From Deltaproteobacteria bacterium (GTDB lineage Bacteria > Desulfobacterota > Binatia > UBA9968), in assembly GCA_009379725.1 (NCBI GenBank), contig WHTF01000003.1, positions 31,723 through 95,722 of the forward strand: a stretch of 64,000 bases of DNA, read 5' to 3'. The number at the start of each line of letters is the position of its first letter. Position 1 is the first letter of the stretch. The notes beneath the pieces were generated by a model. That model saw only the letters and a program-made list of their open reading frames with translations. It had not been told where the DNA came from and searched no databases. The position numbers and the translations under genes are program-made. This document shows, in pieces, positions 27,569 through 37,086 of this stretch.

Positions 27569-28360
27569 ATGACCGAGATCTCAATGAAGCAACTTCTGGA
27601 GGCTGGAGTTCATTTTGGACATCAAACCAGCCGTTGGAATCCAAAAATGAAACCGTACATTTTTGGAGCGCGAAACGGGATACACATTATCGATTTACAG
27701 CAAACCGTGACGATGTTTAAGGATGTCGAAGGAGTGGTGCGTGATATCGCTGCTTCCGGAGGAAGCATTCTTTTTATCGGCACGAAAAAACAAGCGCAGG
27801 ATTCAGTGAAGGAAGAGGCTGTACGGTGTGCGATGTTCCATGTGCATAACCGATGGTTAGGTGGGACTCTCACCAATTTTTCCACGATCCGGCAGAGTAT
27901 TGACCGTTTGAGAAAACTCGAAGAGATGGAAAATGATCCGAAAATCGTTGACGCTTTAACAAAAAAAGAAATGCTGGGCCTGACGCGGGAAAAAGATAAG
28001 CTGGAGCAGTCGCTCGGAGGGATCAAGGCGATGCGTAAGCTTCCCGATGCCATTTTCGTGGTTGATCCGAAACAGGAAGAGATTGCCGTACGAGAGGCAA
28101 GAAAGCTCGGCATTCCGGTGATCGCTGTTATCGACACTAACTGTGATCCCGATCTGGTAGATCATAAGATCCCGGGTAATGATGATGCGATTAGAGCCAT
28201 CCGGCTCTTTTGCGCGGCCATGGCCGATGCAATTATCGAAGGCAGAGGTCTTTACGATCAGTCTTTGGTTAAAGATAAGGATGATGAAGCAGGCATTACT
28301 GCTGCGGACGTCAATGACATAGATCATGCAGTTGAACATTCGTCTGTGGGAGGAGTTTAA
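27569..28360 (+). CDS. rpsB: 30S ribosomal protein uS2
   Basis: It joins the small subunit late and holds the platform region. At 263 residues it has normal length. Signature segments: [61 protein letters not shown], and [19 protein letters not shown]. The C-terminal acidic tail ([16 protein letters not shown]) is variable in the family. The ATG at 27569 follows AAAGGAGAGG. It is the first gene of rpsB-tsf-pyrH-frr; the 98 bases before it, after the rho terminator, should hold its promoter, which I could not define. Confidence 0.97.
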   Translation: MTEISMKQLLEAGVHFGHQTSRWNPKMKPYIFGARNGIHIIDLQQTVTMFKDVEGVVRDIAASGGSILFIGTKKQAQDSVKEEAVRCAMFHVHNRWLGGTLTNFSTIRQSIDRLRKLEEMENDPKIVDALTKKEMLGLTREKDKLEQSLGGIKAMRKLPDAIFVVDPKQEEIAVREARKLGIPVIAVIDTNCDPDLVDHKIPGNDDAIRAIRLFCAAMADAIIEGRGLYDQSLVKDKDDEAGITAADVNDIDHAVEHSSVGGV

Positions 28361-28365
28361 AGTTA

Positions 28366-28974
28366 ATGGAAGTTAGTGCATCTGCGGTAAAGGAACTCCG
28401 GGAAAAAACCGGCGCCGGGATGATGGACTGCAAGAAGGCTTTATCCGAATGCAGCGGCGACCTGGAGAAGGCGGTTGGCTATCTCCGGCAGAAAGGGCTT
28501 GCAGCGGCGGCCAAAAGAGCGTCTCGAGCCGCAACCGATGGCGCCGTAGGGGCCTACGTGCATCCCGGTGGGAAAGTCGGTGTTTTGGTAGAACTTAATT
28601 GTGAGACGGACTTCGTTGCCCGAACCACCGAATTTCAGAATCTGATAAAAGATATAGCCATGCAGATTGCCGCGGCTAACCCACGGTATATTCGTTCCGA
28701 GGAGGTGCCGCACGGAGAGCTAGAGAAGGAACGGGAAATTTACCGCCAACAGGCTCTCGAATCCGGTAAGCCGGAAAAGATCGTTGATAAAATCGTTGAT
28801 GGAAAGATGGAGCGCTTTTATTCAGAGGTGTGTCTTCTCGAACAAACCTTCATTAAAGATCCTGACCGTAAAGTCGCTGACATTCTCACGGAAGCGGTCG
28901 CACGTCTGGGCGAAAACATTCAGGTCAAGCGGTTCTCTCGATACCATTTAGGCGAAGGAACGATGCAGGAGTAA
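28366..28974 (+). CDS. tsf: Elongation factor Ts, short form
   Basis: It exchanges GDP for GTP on EF-Tu. It has 202 residues, against 283 in E. coli, matching the short EF-Ts found in many deltaproteobacteria, cyanobacteria and thermophiles. The N-terminal UBA-like domain (KELREKTGAGMMDCKKALSE) and the core (VLVELNCETDFVART) are intact. So is the C-terminal signature VCLLEQTFIKDPDRKV. One of the two core subdomains is reduced. It sits five bases after rpsB. Confidence 0.96.
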   Translation: MEVSASAVKELREKTGAGMMDCKKALSECSGDLEKAVGYLRQKGLAAAAKRASRAATDGAVGAYVHPGGKVGVLVELNCETDFVARTTEFQNLIKDIAMQIAAANPRYIRSEEVPHGELEKEREIYRQQALESGKPEKIVDKIVDGKMERFYSEVCLLEQTFIKDPDRKVADILTEAVARLGENIQVKRFSRYHLGEGTMQE

Positions 28975-28986
28975 GCCGTTAGACCC

Positions 28987-29718
28987 ATGAACGAGGTCAA
29001 GTTAAAATATAAGCGCATTATTTTGAAGGTGACCGGTGAAATTTTTGCAGGGTCGCAGAAATTCGGTATCGACGGAAAAACGGTCAAGGCCTTCGCGCAG
29101 GAGATTAAAGACGTCAAGGAAATGGGCTGCGAGATGGCATTGGTCATCGGCGGCGGAAATATCTTTCGGGGTGCGGTTGCAAGCGAGATCGGCATGGATC
29201 GGGCGAGCGCCGATACCATGGGGATGCTGGCCACAGTGATTAACAGCCTGGCATTGCAAGACGCTTTGGAGAAGCTAGGTGTTTCGACTCGAGTGTTGTC
29301 GGCAATCGAGATGAGACAGGTTGCGGAGCCCTATATCAGGCGTCGTGCGACACGGCATTTAGAAAAAGGCCGTGTCGTCATTTTCGCCGGTGGGACCGGT
29401 AACCCCTATTTCACTACGGACACGACAGCGAGTCTTCGAGCGATGGAAGTCGGGGCGGAAGTTATTTTGAAGGCTACCAAGGTCGAAGGTGTTTATGATG
29501 CCGACCCTTTCAAGCATGAGGGCGCCACGAAGTTTGAGGAGCTGACATATATCGAAGTGTTAAACCGCGAGCTAAAGGTCATGGATTCGACGGCGATTTC
29601 GCTTTGTATGGATCATCAGCTGCCGATCATTGTTTTCAATCTCATGGAGAATGGGAATATCAAAAGAGTCGTTGCCGGTGAAGCTATCGGCACACTGGTA
29701 AGCGCGGGGAAACGATGA
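28987..29718 (+). CDS. pyrH: Uridylate kinase (UMP kinase)
   Basis: It phosphorylates UMP to UDP and belongs to the amino-acid-kinase fold, unlike eukaryotic UMP kinases. It has 243 residues. Blocks: [13 protein letters not shown] (usually SGE; here TGE), [47 protein letters not shown], and [17 protein letters not shown] 28987 is 12 bases after tsf. Its 3' end overlaps frr by four bases (ATGA). Confidence 0.96.
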   Translation: MNEVKLKYKRIILKVTGEIFAGSQKFGIDGKTVKAFAQEIKDVKEMGCEMALVIGGGNIFRGAVASEIGMDRASADTMGMLATVINSLALQDALEKLGVSTRVLSAIEMRQVAEPYIRRRATRHLEKGRVVIFAGGTGNPYFTTDTTASLRAMEVGAEVILKATKVEGVYDADPFKHEGATKFEELTYIEVLNRELKVMDSTAISLCMDHQLPIIVFNLMENGNIKRVVAGEAIGTLVSAGKR

Positions 29719-30272
29719 ACGATGCTATTTTCACTCAATTGCAAAAAGAGATGGAAGGGTCAGTTGCGGCGCTTCGCAAAGAGTTGGCAAGAGTGCGGAC
29801 CGGCAGAGCGTCGACAGCCCTGCTCGAAAGCGTGGTTGTCGAATATTACGGCGCCAATACACCCTTGAATCAATTGGCGACTTTGAGCGCTCCGGAGCCG
29901 AGGCTTCTGGTTATTCAGCCGTTTGACAGGAATGCTCTCGGCGATATCGAAAAAGCGATTCTGAAAAGCGACCTGGGGTTAACTCCCGCCAACGACGGGA
30001 AGATCATTCGTGTTCCGATTCCACAGCTTACCGAAGAGCGGCGTAAGGACCTCGTCAAGCACGTCAAGAAAATCGGTGAAGAGTTTCGTGTTTCGATGCG
30101 TAATCACCGTCGCTTGGCCATTGAACATCTGAAAGAATCCGAAAAAAAGAAAGAAATCACGGCGGATGAATTCAAACACGCTCAGGATCGAGTGCAAAAG
30201 ATCACCGACGAATACGTCGGCCGTGTTGACAAGGTGTTGAAAGTCAAGGAGGAGGAGATCATGGAGGTCTGA
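29715..30272 (+). CDS. frr: Ribosome recycling factor
   Basis: With EF-G it splits post-termination ribosomes. It has 185 residues, standard. Three-helix-bundle segments are clear: [37 protein letters not shown] and the C-terminal helix. LRVQPFDR in the family corresponds here to [12 protein letters not shown], and [19 protein letters not shown] follows. It overlaps pyrH by four bases. A 9-bp inverted repeat spans its stop codon (30252-30290). Confidence 0.97.
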   Translation: MNDAIFTQLQKEMEGSVAALRKELARVRTGRASTALLESVVVEYYGANTPLNQLATLSAPEPRLLVIQPFDRNALGDIEKAILKSDLGLTPANDGKIIRVPIPQLTEERRKDLVKHVKKIGEEFRVSMRNHRRLAIEHLKESEKKKEITADEFKHAQDRVQKITDEYVGRVDKVLKVKEEEIMEV

Positions 30273-30290
30273 AACGCCGGCGATCTCCTC
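30252..30290 (+). other. Inverted repeat across the frr stop codon
   Basis: GAGGAGATC (30252-30260) pairs perfectly with GATCTCCTC (30282-30290) across a 21-base loop that contains the frr stop. No T tract follows. The left arm includes a GGAGG that the stem would hide, and the structure may affect RNA decay or read-through into uppS. Confidence 0.4.
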
Positions 30291-30364
30291 TTCAACCACC
30301 AACCTTCAAAATCATGCGCCGCAATTACTAACCTCACAGGCGCTCGCCACGGTATCAAACTTCA

Positions 30365-31165
30365 GTGAATCCAGGCAGCTCAAGAAAGTATTTTAAGGAT
30401 CTGGACGAGAATCGCCTTCCTCGTCACGTCGCTATCATTATGGATGGGAACGGCCGTTGGGCCACCCTTCAGGGAAAAAGTCGAATTGAAGGGCACCGGC
30501 GCGGAAAGACCTCGGTTCGAGTCATTGTCGAGATGAGCCGCAAACTGAGGATCCCATATTTAACTCTGTTCGCTTTCTCCACCGAAAACTGGTTGCGACC
30601 GCACGACGAGGTCTACGCCCTAATGGGCCTGTTGGAGACCTATCTTATCGCGGAACAGCCAAAAATGATGCGCTACGGTATCAGGCTGCAAGCTGTTGGA
30701 GACCGCGATCGCTTACCAGCGAACGTGCGACGTACCCTTGAGGACGTGATAGAGTTGACCCGTGACAACAATCGCATGACGGTGGTCTTGGCATTGAGTT
30801 ATAGCGGGCGCGATGAAGTCGTGAGAATGGCAAATAAGATTGCTCGCAAAATCGGCGACGGCGAGTTACAGCCGGGTGATATTGACGAGGAGATCGTTTC
30901 CAATCATATGGATACTCCGGATGTGCCGGACCCGGACCTCTTGATACGCACCAGTGGCGAGATGCGTATCAGTAACTTTTATCTTTGGCAAATCGCGTAT
31001 AGTGAACTTTATGTGACACCCACCCTTTGGCCTGACTTTCGCGAACGAGAATACCACCAGGCGCTGATGGAATTTCAGCGGCGGCGCAGGCGCTTCGGAA
31101 GAACGGATGAGCAGGCCAGCGAGCCAGCGAGGTTGAACGCGGGGAGTGGTGGAAGCGAATCTTAA
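30365..31165 (+). CDS. uppS: Undecaprenyl diphosphate synthase (cis-prenyltransferase)
   Basis: It builds the C55 lipid carrier for peptidoglycan and other wall polymers from farnesyl and isopentenyl diphosphate. It has 266 residues. Blocks: HVAIIMDGNGRWA with the catalytic Asp, GHRRGKTSVRVIV, LTLFAFSTENWLRP, and DPDLLIRTSGEMRISNFYLW. The start is GTG 30365; the first 18 residues are not conserved, so the start could be somewhat later. The 3' end overlaps cdsA by 20 bases. It heads the envelope-lipid part of the operon. Confidence 0.96.
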   Translation: MNPGSSRKYFKDLDENRLPRHVAIIMDGNGRWATLQGKSRIEGHRRGKTSVRVIVEMSRKLRIPYLTLFAFSTENWLRPHDEVYALMGLLETYLIAEQPKMMRYGIRLQAVGDRDRLPANVRRTLEDVIELTRDNNRMTVVLALSYSGRDEVVRMANKIARKIGDGELQPGDIDEEIVSNHMDTPDVPDPDLLIRTSGEMRISNFYLWQIAYSELYVTPTLWPDFREREYHQALMEFQRRRRRFGRTDEQASEPARLNAGSGGSES

Positions 31166-31955
31166 ATCGAGACTGATTACAGGGTTCATTGGAATACCGC
31201 TCTTGGTTTTACTGATCGGCTGGGGTTATCCATGGATGTTTCACGGGATTTTTTTATTGATTATCATCAGCGCCCTGCGCGAGTATTTTGCGATAGTTTT
31301 TCCCGGTCACCTAAGGGATCAATTAATCGGTATTGCATCCGGATTTGCGGTCTCTCTAGTGGTTTTTCTGTCTGAGCTCGCACGGGCAGAGCTGTTTTTG
31401 CCGCCGTTGTTTGTCCTATTTTTTTCGATCTACCTAATCATGGACGGGCCGTTGCAAGAACGGCTGATGCGCTTGGCTTGGACGCTCCTCGGCGCGTTGT
31501 ATTTGGGCTACCTATTGCCGCAGTGGATTTCGCTTTTCCGACGGCCAGACGGGAGAGCTTGGGTGTTTTTTGTGCTCGTGGTGATCATGGTGGGCGATAC
31601 CTGCGCATATTTCGTCGGCCGTCGTTTCGGGAAAAGAAAGCTCGCGCCGGAAATCAGTCCCGGAAAAACCATGGAAGGAGCGATGGCATATATTGCCGGC
31701 AGCGTCCTCGCCGGCTGCTTGGCTGGAAGACTTTTAGCAGTTGGGCTGACCTGGAGTGAGCTGGTAATCTTATCCGGGCTGCTTGGCGTCCTGGGCCAAA
31801 TCGGCGATTTGTTTGAATCGTGGATCAAGCGGGTGTTTGCAGTAAAGGATTCCGGCACGTGGTTTCCCGGCCACGGCGGATTGCTTGACCGTCTTGATAG
31901 TCTTATTTTTCCTGCCGTGTTTACCACTGCATACTTAAAGGTTTTCCACTCATGA
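31146..31955 (+). CDS. cdsA: Phosphatidate cytidylyltransferase (CDP-diglyceride synthase)
   Basis: It makes CDP-diacylglycerol, the precursor of all phospholipids, at the inner membrane. This is a 269-residue multi-spanning protein with about seven hydrophobic segments. The C-terminal signature is complete: EISPGKTMEGAMA, GQIGDLFESWIKRVFAVKDS and WFPGHGGLLDRLDSL. It overlaps uppS upstream and dxr downstream (ATGA at 31952), so the three are translated together. Its product feeds psd/pssA, encoded 8 kb away in this window. Confidence 0.95.
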   Translation: MVEANLKSRLITGFIGIPLLVLLIGWGYPWMFHGIFLLIIISALREYFAIVFPGHLRDQLIGIASGFAVSLVVFLSELARAELFLPPLFVLFFSIYLIMDGPLQERLMRLAWTLLGALYLGYLLPQWISLFRRPDGRAWVFFVLVVIMVGDTCAYFVGRRFGKRKLAPEISPGKTMEGAMAYIAGSVLAGCLAGRLLAVGLTWSELVILSGLLGVLGQIGDLFESWIKRVFAVKDSGTWFPGHGGLLDRLDSLIFPAVFTTAYLKVFHS

Positions 31956-33100
31956 GATCAATAGCTCTGCTCGGATCTACCGGCTCTATAGGTGTAAGTA
32001 CTTTGGACATAGTGCGGCGTTTCCCTGAACGCTTTAAAATTTTCGGCATGGTAGCCGGTCAAAACCTGAAGCGGCTTGCGACGCAGATCAAAGAGTTTTC
32101 GCCTCAACGTGTCGCCATCAAAAACGAGCACGATGTAGCGAGATTGCGCAAGCTTCTGGGTAAACAAAGGGTGGATATTTCCTGGGGTGTAGAAGGCGCG
32201 ACAGATATCGCGACGGCGGAAGGCGTCGACGTCGTGCTGGCGGCAATAGTCGGCGGCGCCGGGTTGGTGCCGACTCTTGCAGCGGTTCGGGCGAGTAAAG
32301 AGGTAGCGCTCGCCAATAAGGAAGCGCTGGTAATGGCAGGAGAGATATTTGTCAGTGAGGCCAAGAAGAGAAGGATACGGCTTTTTCCTGTCGACAGCGA
32401 GCACAGCGCTATTTTTCAGTGCCTCCAGGGGAACCAGCGCGATGAAGTCGATAAACTGATTCTCACCGCCTCGGGGGGGCCATTTTTGAGGACTCCCTTG
32501 AGCCAATTACGTAATGTGACGATTACGCAGGCGTTGAAGCATCCCAATTGGAGAATGGGACGAAAAATCACCATCGATTCGGCAACGATGATGAATAAGG
32601 GGCTTGAGGTCGTTGAAGCCCACTGGGAATTCGATATGGAACCCTCCCGCATCGAGGTTGTCATTCATCCGCAGAGTGTAGTTCACTCGATGGTGCGCTA
32701 TCAAGACGGCGCGATCATTGCGCAACTGGGGATACCCGATATGCGTATTCCGATCGCCTATGCGCTGGCTTACCCTCATAGACTTGACGGCGGATGGAAG
32801 CCTCTGGAAATGACAGAGCAGGGAGAGTTAAACTTCTTACCAGTGGAAAAGAAACGCTACCCGGCACTCGGCTTGGCCTATCAGGCATTGAAGGAAGGCG
32901 GTACGATGCCCGCGGTGCTGAACGCCGCCAACGAGGTGGCTGTGCAGGCTTTCTTAGAAGGAAAAATCGGCTTCCGCGAAATTCATCGCATGATCGAGAA
33001 GACCATGCATGGCCATGCACTCAAACATGCTCAAAACGTTGAAGATGTCCTCGAAATCGATCGATGGGCAAGAGAACGCGCCATGTCACTGGTACATTGA
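31952..33100 (+). CDS. dxr: 1-deoxy-D-xylulose 5-phosphate reductoisomerase
   Basis: It catalyses the second step of the non-mevalonate isoprenoid pathway, giving methylerythritol phosphate with NADPH. It has 382 residues. The Rossmann start IALLGSTGSIGVSTLDIV is clear, as are ALANKEALVMAG, the metal/substrate block PVDSEHSAIFQCLQG, ASGGPF and HPNWRMGRKITIDSATMMNKGLE (landmark residues near 190-215). The operon pairs isoprenoid supply (dxr) with its main user (uppS). Confidence 0.97.
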   Translation: MRSIALLGSTGSIGVSTLDIVRRFPERFKIFGMVAGQNLKRLATQIKEFSPQRVAIKNEHDVARLRKLLGKQRVDISWGVEGATDIATAEGVDVVLAAIVGGAGLVPTLAAVRASKEVALANKEALVMAGEIFVSEAKKRRIRLFPVDSEHSAIFQCLQGNQRDEVDKLILTASGGPFLRTPLSQLRNVTITQALKHPNWRMGRKITIDSATMMNKGLEVVEAHWEFDMEPSRIEVVIHPQSVVHSMVRYQDGAIIAQLGIPDMRIPIAYALAYPHRLDGGWKPLEMTEQGELNFLPVEKKRYPALGLAYQALKEGGTMPAVLNAANEVAVQAFLEGKIGFREIHRMIEKTMHGHALKHAQNVEDVLEIDRWARERAMSLVH

Positions 33101-33119
33101 TGTTTTCCTAAGGAGATAA

Positions 33120-34205
33120 ATGATGGAGAATTTGCTGTATTCGATAATTGCCGCCGTGATCGGGCTTGGCGTGCTCATCGTATTTCACGAGTTCGGGCAT
33201 TTCCTTTTTGCCAAGCTTTTCGGCGTTGGCGTTCTGACGTTTTCCGTTGGATTTGGACCAAAGATATGGGTGAAGAAAAAGGGCGAAACGGAATATGCTC
33301 TCAGTGCCTTTCCACTCGGCGGCTATGTAAAAATGGTCGGAGAGGATCCTGACGAAGAGGTAAAGGCGGTTGATATCGAACGGTCTTTTGCACATAAAAG
33401 CTTGCTTCAACGCGCCTTGATAGTAGCGGCCGGACCGGGATTTAACCTGCTATTGGCCGTCTGCTTATTGATGCTGGTCTTTCTATTCTATGGGGTGCCG
33501 GTGCTTTCAAATACAATCGGAGCGGTCGAAGAGACGTCGCCTGCCGCGCAAGCGGGAATGCAAAAGGGCGATCGCATCGTCGAGGTTAACGGGCAGTCGA
33601 TAAGGGAGTGGGAAGATCTCTCTAGCGCGATTAAAGAAAGTGGTGGCCAGCCTTTAACGCTGCGATTACAGAGAGAGGGTCAGGAGCTAACGGCTATCGT
33701 CGAGCCGAGAAAGAAAGAAGTAAAGAATATATTTGGTGAACTGAAAGAAGATTGGATGATCGGGATCGGGAGTCAGGTATCCATCGAGAAGGGCTCCCCC
33801 GGTTTGGCCATCGTAAGGGCCTTTGTGCAAACCTACGAGTATTCCAAGCTTACACTGGTGGGGCTTTATAAGATGGTTATCCGTGAAGTTTCGCCGCGTA
33901 ACCTCGGCGGGCCAATATTGATCGCCCAGATGGCCGGGCAGCAGGCTCAAGAGGGAATGGGAAGTTTTTTGGCGTTTCTTGCGGTGTTAAGTGTGAACCT
34001 GGGAGTGCTTAACCTTTTGCCGGTTCCTGTTCTCGATGGCGGGCATCTGTTTTTCTTTGCGGTAGAGGCGATTATCCGACGGCCGGTTTCTCTGAAGTAC
34101 CGCGAGAAGGCCCAGCAAGTCGGAATTTTCTTGCTTTTGCTTCTCATGATATTTGCCTTTGCTAACGACATTTTCCGGTTATTCGAGAAACAGGTCGGAG
34201 GATGA
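33120..34205 (+). CDS. rseP: RseP/site-2-type intramembrane zinc metalloprotease
   Basis: It cuts membrane-embedded substrates such as anti-sigma factors and leftover signal peptides. It has 361 residues and carries one PDZ domain (about 125-200, SPAAQAGMQKGDRIVEVNGQ), fewer than the two of E. coli RseP. Active site: HEFGH at residues 23-27 in the first membrane helix, and LLPVPVLDGGHL in a later one. ATG 33120 (or 33123) follows AAGGAGATA. It overlaps tsaB by four bases. Confidence 0.95.
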   Translation: MMENLLYSIIAAVIGLGVLIVFHEFGHFLFAKLFGVGVLTFSVGFGPKIWVKKKGETEYALSAFPLGGYVKMVGEDPDEEVKAVDIERSFAHKSLLQRALIVAAGPGFNLLLAVCLLMLVFLFYGVPVLSNTIGAVEETSPAAQAGMQKGDRIVEVNGQSIREWEDLSSAIKESGGQPLTLRLQREGQELTAIVEPRKKEVKNIFGELKEDWMIGIGSQVSIEKGSPGLAIVRAFVQTYEYSKLTLVGLYKMVIREVSPRNLGGPILIAQMAGQQAQEGMGSFLAFLAVLSVNLGVLNLLPVPVLDGGHLFFFAVEAIIRRPVSLKYREKAQQVGIFLLLLLMIFAFANDIFRLFEKQVGG

Positions 34206-34945
34206 GAGTTCTTGGTATTGATAGCGCAACATCGACCGCGAGCGTCGCGTTGGTTGAGAATGGGCAAGTTCTTGCGGAAGGGCTCTATCCGCCTCACTTC
34301 TGTGAAAAAGCGACCGACAATCCAGGCGCGAAGTCCAATCACGCCGAAATCATCCTGCCGCTCATTGATTCGGTACTGCGACAAGCGCGAATCGAGTTAG
34401 CGTATGTCGACGGCATCGCCGTTTCCATTGGGCCAGGTTCCTTTACCGGAGTGAGGATCGGCGTGAGTACGGCTAAGGGATTAGCCTATGGTGCGGCAAT
34501 CCCAACCGTCGGAATCTCAACGCTGCATGCCAATGCGGCGCGGGTAAGCGACTTTGACGGAGTCCTTTGTTCGCTTCTCGATGCCAGGAAAAATGAGGTT
34601 TACGCCGCGCTATTTCGTAAGAACGGAAAATTGCTGAATCGTATCACAGACGATGTGGTTGTTCCCGTACCGAAGATTCTCAAAGTGCTCAGCGCGGTCA
34701 AAGTTGCTGAGCCATGTTTATTCGTTGGCGACGGTGCCATGGCATGTCGTGCTTTGGTCGAAAATTTAGGTGGACCACGCGTCAATATCGTTGCAGAGAA
34801 AGAAATGTCTTCGGTGGCAATGGCCGTTGCGCGTCTAAGCGAGGGGCGATTTCACGATAATGACGTCCCTCTGTTGAGGAAGCTAACGCCTGTATACTTA
34901 CGCCGCCCTGGTTGTGAATCCTACGGTAAAATACTGAGTTACTAA
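34202..34945 (+). CDS. tsaB: TsaB, tRNA threonylcarbamoyladenosine synthesis partner
   Basis: This 247-residue ASKHA-fold protein, with TsaD and TsaE, makes t6A37 on tRNAs that read ANN codons. Blocks: VLGIDSATSTASVALVENG, AKSNHAEIILPLIDSVL, GIAVSIGPGSFTGVRIGVST, and AKGLAYGAAIPTVGISTL. It lacks the TsaD metal motif, as expected for TsaB. ATG 34202 overlaps the rseP stop. It is the last gene of the rpsB-to-tsaB run; a new promoter follows. Confidence 0.93.
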   Translation: MRVLGIDSATSTASVALVENGQVLAEGLYPPHFCEKATDNPGAKSNHAEIILPLIDSVLRQARIELAYVDGIAVSIGPGSFTGVRIGVSTAKGLAYGAAIPTVGISTLHANAARVSDFDGVLCSLLDARKNEVYAALFRKNGKLLNRITDDVVVPVPKILKVLSAVKVAEPCLFVGDGAMACRALVENLGGPRVNIVAEKEMSSVAMAVARLSEGRFHDNDVPLLRKLTPVYLRRPGCESYGKILSY

Positions 34946-34970
34946 TCAGAGTCTCTTGATCTTCTTTACG

Positions 34971-34999
34971 TTGACAAAAATAATGTCGTACGTTAGATT
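34971..34999 (+). promoter_or_regulatory. Strong sigma-70 promoter for the YdcH-like/ilvB/ilvN unit
   Basis: A perfect TTGACA (34971-34976) is followed 17 bases later by TAGATT (34994-34999). The start point would be near 35006, with a leader of about 45 bases before the ATG at 35051. There is no room for a leader-peptide attenuator. Confidence 0.75.
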
Positions 35000-35050
35000 G
35001 AGGCGCACCAAAAAACTTCATAAGTATCAAGATCACAAGGAGGCTTGTTT

Positions 35051-35281
35051 ATGGAGAATAGCGAAAAGATGGCTATCGTTTCTCTTTTAGATAGGGATCC
35101 CGAGCTGAAGCAATATTATGAAGAGCATCAAGAGTTGGAGAAAAAGCTGGATCAATTCCAGAGTAAGCTCCATCTGTCTCCCGACGAGGAAGTGGAAAAG
35201 AAGCGCCTCCAAAAAATGAAGTTGGTCGGTAAAGATAAAATCATGGAGATACTCGAAAGACATCGCCATACGAGTTCTTAG
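35051..35281 (+). CDS. YdcH/DUF465-like small helical protein
   Basis: This 76-residue charged protein is predicted to be an all-helical hairpin: LLDRDPELKQYYEEHQELEK, then LSPDEEVEKKRLQKMKLVGK. The spacing of LLDRDPEL..YEEHQELEKKL and KLVGKDKIMEIL matches the YdcH/DUF465 family, whose function is unknown. ATG 35051 has an excellent AAGGAGG (35037-35043); the TTG at 35045 is rejected. It is 16 bases before ilvB and thus co-transcribed with it. Confidence 0.8.
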   Translation: MENSEKMAIVSLLDRDPELKQYYEEHQELEKKLDQFQSKLHLSPDEEVEKKRLQKMKLVGKDKIMEILERHRHTSS

Positions 35282-35297
35282 TCACTGAGGAGCTAAG

Positions 35298-37076
35298 ATG
35301 AGAAAAAGCGGAGCCGAAATATTCTGTGAGTCCCTGAGACGTGAAGGGGTTAAAACGGTCTTTGGATTGCCAGGCGGCGTTGTGTTGAAGCTTTTCGACG
35401 TTTTGTGCCAGCAGAAAGACATCGAGTTGGTATTGACCCGTCATGAACAGGGAGCCGCTCATATGGCCGAAGGCTATGCCAAGGCCACCGGAAAAGCCGG
35501 TGTCGTCTTAGTGACTTCAGGCCCAGGTATGACGAACATCGTTACCGGGCTTGCGGATGCATACATGGATTCCGTTCCTCTTGTCGCCTTCACAGGTCAG
35601 GTCTCGACAGACTTAATCGGTAACGACGCTTTTCAAGAAGCGGATAATGTCGGTATCAGCCGCCCGTGCACCAAACACAACGTGCTTGTGAAGGATGTGA
35701 ACGATCTGGCTCAGACGATCAAAGAAGCATTTTATATCGCCACCAGTGGCCGGCCAGGGCCAGTCTTGGTAGATATTCCAAAGGATGTCAGCATCGCCAA
35801 GGCAGAGTTCAGATATCCCGACAAAATTAGCTTGCGTGGGTACAGCCCATCGATGGGCGGGAGCAAGCAACACATCAGACAAGCCGCTGAAGAGATCATG
35901 AAGGCGAAAAAACCTATGATCTATGTGGGTGGTGGCGCCATTTTTTCAAACGCCGCGGATGACATCCGTGAGTTGGCGGAAATTACCCAAATCCCCGTGA
36001 CGATGACTTTGATGGGTCTCGGCAGCTTCCCCGGCACGCATCCGCTTTCACTAGGTATGCTGGGAATGCACGGCGGCTATTGGACCAATATGGCGATGCA
36101 TCACTCGGACCTTTTGATTGCCGTCGGCGCTCGTTTTGACGATCGTGTGACCGGGAAGTTATCGGAATTCTGCCCGGAGGCGCGCGTTATTCATATCGAT
36201 ATTGACCCGACTTCGATCAAAAAGACTTTCCACGCGCATATCCCGATTGTCGGCGATGTCAAAGCTGTTCTCCGACAAATGAACGTGATGTTGCGCTCGA
36301 TGGACGGTAATCCCGTCAAAATGAGAGCTTATCGCGCTCCTTGGTTGAAGCAGATCGCCGAGTGGCAAGCAGCGCATCCATTGTCGTACAAGCAGGACGA
36401 TAAAATTATCAAACCCCAGTTTGTTATCGAAAAACTCTTTGAATTAACCAAGCACGAAGCGATTGTCACGACTGACGTCGGTCAACATCAAATGTTTGCC
36501 GCGCAATACTTCAAAGGTACTAAGCCGCGAACGTGGCTGACTTCGGGTGGACTCGGCACAATGGGGTTCGGCTTCCCCGCCGCCATCGGCGCACAAAAAG
36601 CTTTTCCCGAAAAGTTGGTCCTTTGCATCACCAGCGAGGGTAGCTTCCAAATGAACCTCCAGGAATTGGTGACCGCTGCCGAACACAAACTACCTGTCAA
36701 GATCGTGCTGCTTAACAACGGCGTGCATGGCATGGTGCGGCAGTGGCAGGATCTTTTTTATGAAGGGCGCTACTCAGCGAGTATTCTGGGAAAGATGCCT
36801 GATTTTGTGAAATTGGCAGACGCCTACAGCGTCAAAGGACTTCGCGCGCTAAAACCCAGTGAGGTTGAGCCCGTGCTTAAAGCAGGCTTGAAGCACAAGG
36901 GGCCGGTACTGATGGATATTCACACCGATCCTTTTGAGAACTGTTATCCGATGATTCCTGCTGGCGGCGCCCAGCACGAAATGATGCTTGAGGATCCTCC
37001 TGAGCTGAATCGGGGCAAAAAGGGTGGAGCACAAAAGAGAAAGGTGGATGAGGGTGAGGGAGTTCTTCCAGCCTGA
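35298..37076 (+). CDS. ilvB: Acetolactate synthase, large catalytic subunit
   Basis: This TPP-dependent enzyme makes acetolactate or acetohydroxybutyrate, the first common step to valine, leucine and isoleucine. It has 592 residues. Blocks: FGLPGGVVLKLFD, the catalytic Glu in VLTRHEQGAAHMAEGYA, FVVTSGPGMTN-type VLVTSGPGMTNIVTGLAD, and the TPP end TTDVGQHQMFAAQYF with TSEGSFQMNLQEL. In the TPP-binding GDGSF motif it has EGS, a deviation worth checking. The C-terminal tail (about 570-592) is very basic. ilvN follows. Confidence 0.96.
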   Translation: MRKSGAEIFCESLRREGVKTVFGLPGGVVLKLFDVLCQQKDIELVLTRHEQGAAHMAEGYAKATGKAGVVLVTSGPGMTNIVTGLADAYMDSVPLVAFTGQVSTDLIGNDAFQEADNVGISRPCTKHNVLVKDVNDLAQTIKEAFYIATSGRPGPVLVDIPKDVSIAKAEFRYPDKISLRGYSPSMGGSKQHIRQAAEEIMKAKKPMIYVGGGAIFSNAADDIRELAEITQIPVTMTLMGLGSFPGTHPLSLGMLGMHGGYWTNMAMHHSDLLIAVGARFDDRVTGKLSEFCPEARVIHIDIDPTSIKKTFHAHIPIVGDVKAVLRQMNVMLRSMDGNPVKMRAYRAPWLKQIAEWQAAHPLSYKQDDKIIKPQFVIEKLFELTKHEAIVTTDVGQHQMFAAQYFKGTKPRTWLTSGGLGTMGFGFPAAIGAQKAFPEKLVLCITSEGSFQMNLQELVTAAEHKLPVKIVLLNNGVHGMVRQWQDLFYEGRYSASILGKMPDFVKLADAYSVKGLRALKPSEVEPVLKAGLKHKGPVLMDIHTDPFENCYPMIPAGGAQHEMMLEDPPELNRGKKGGAQKRKVDEGEGVLPA

Positions 37077-37086
37077 TGATCAGCGA

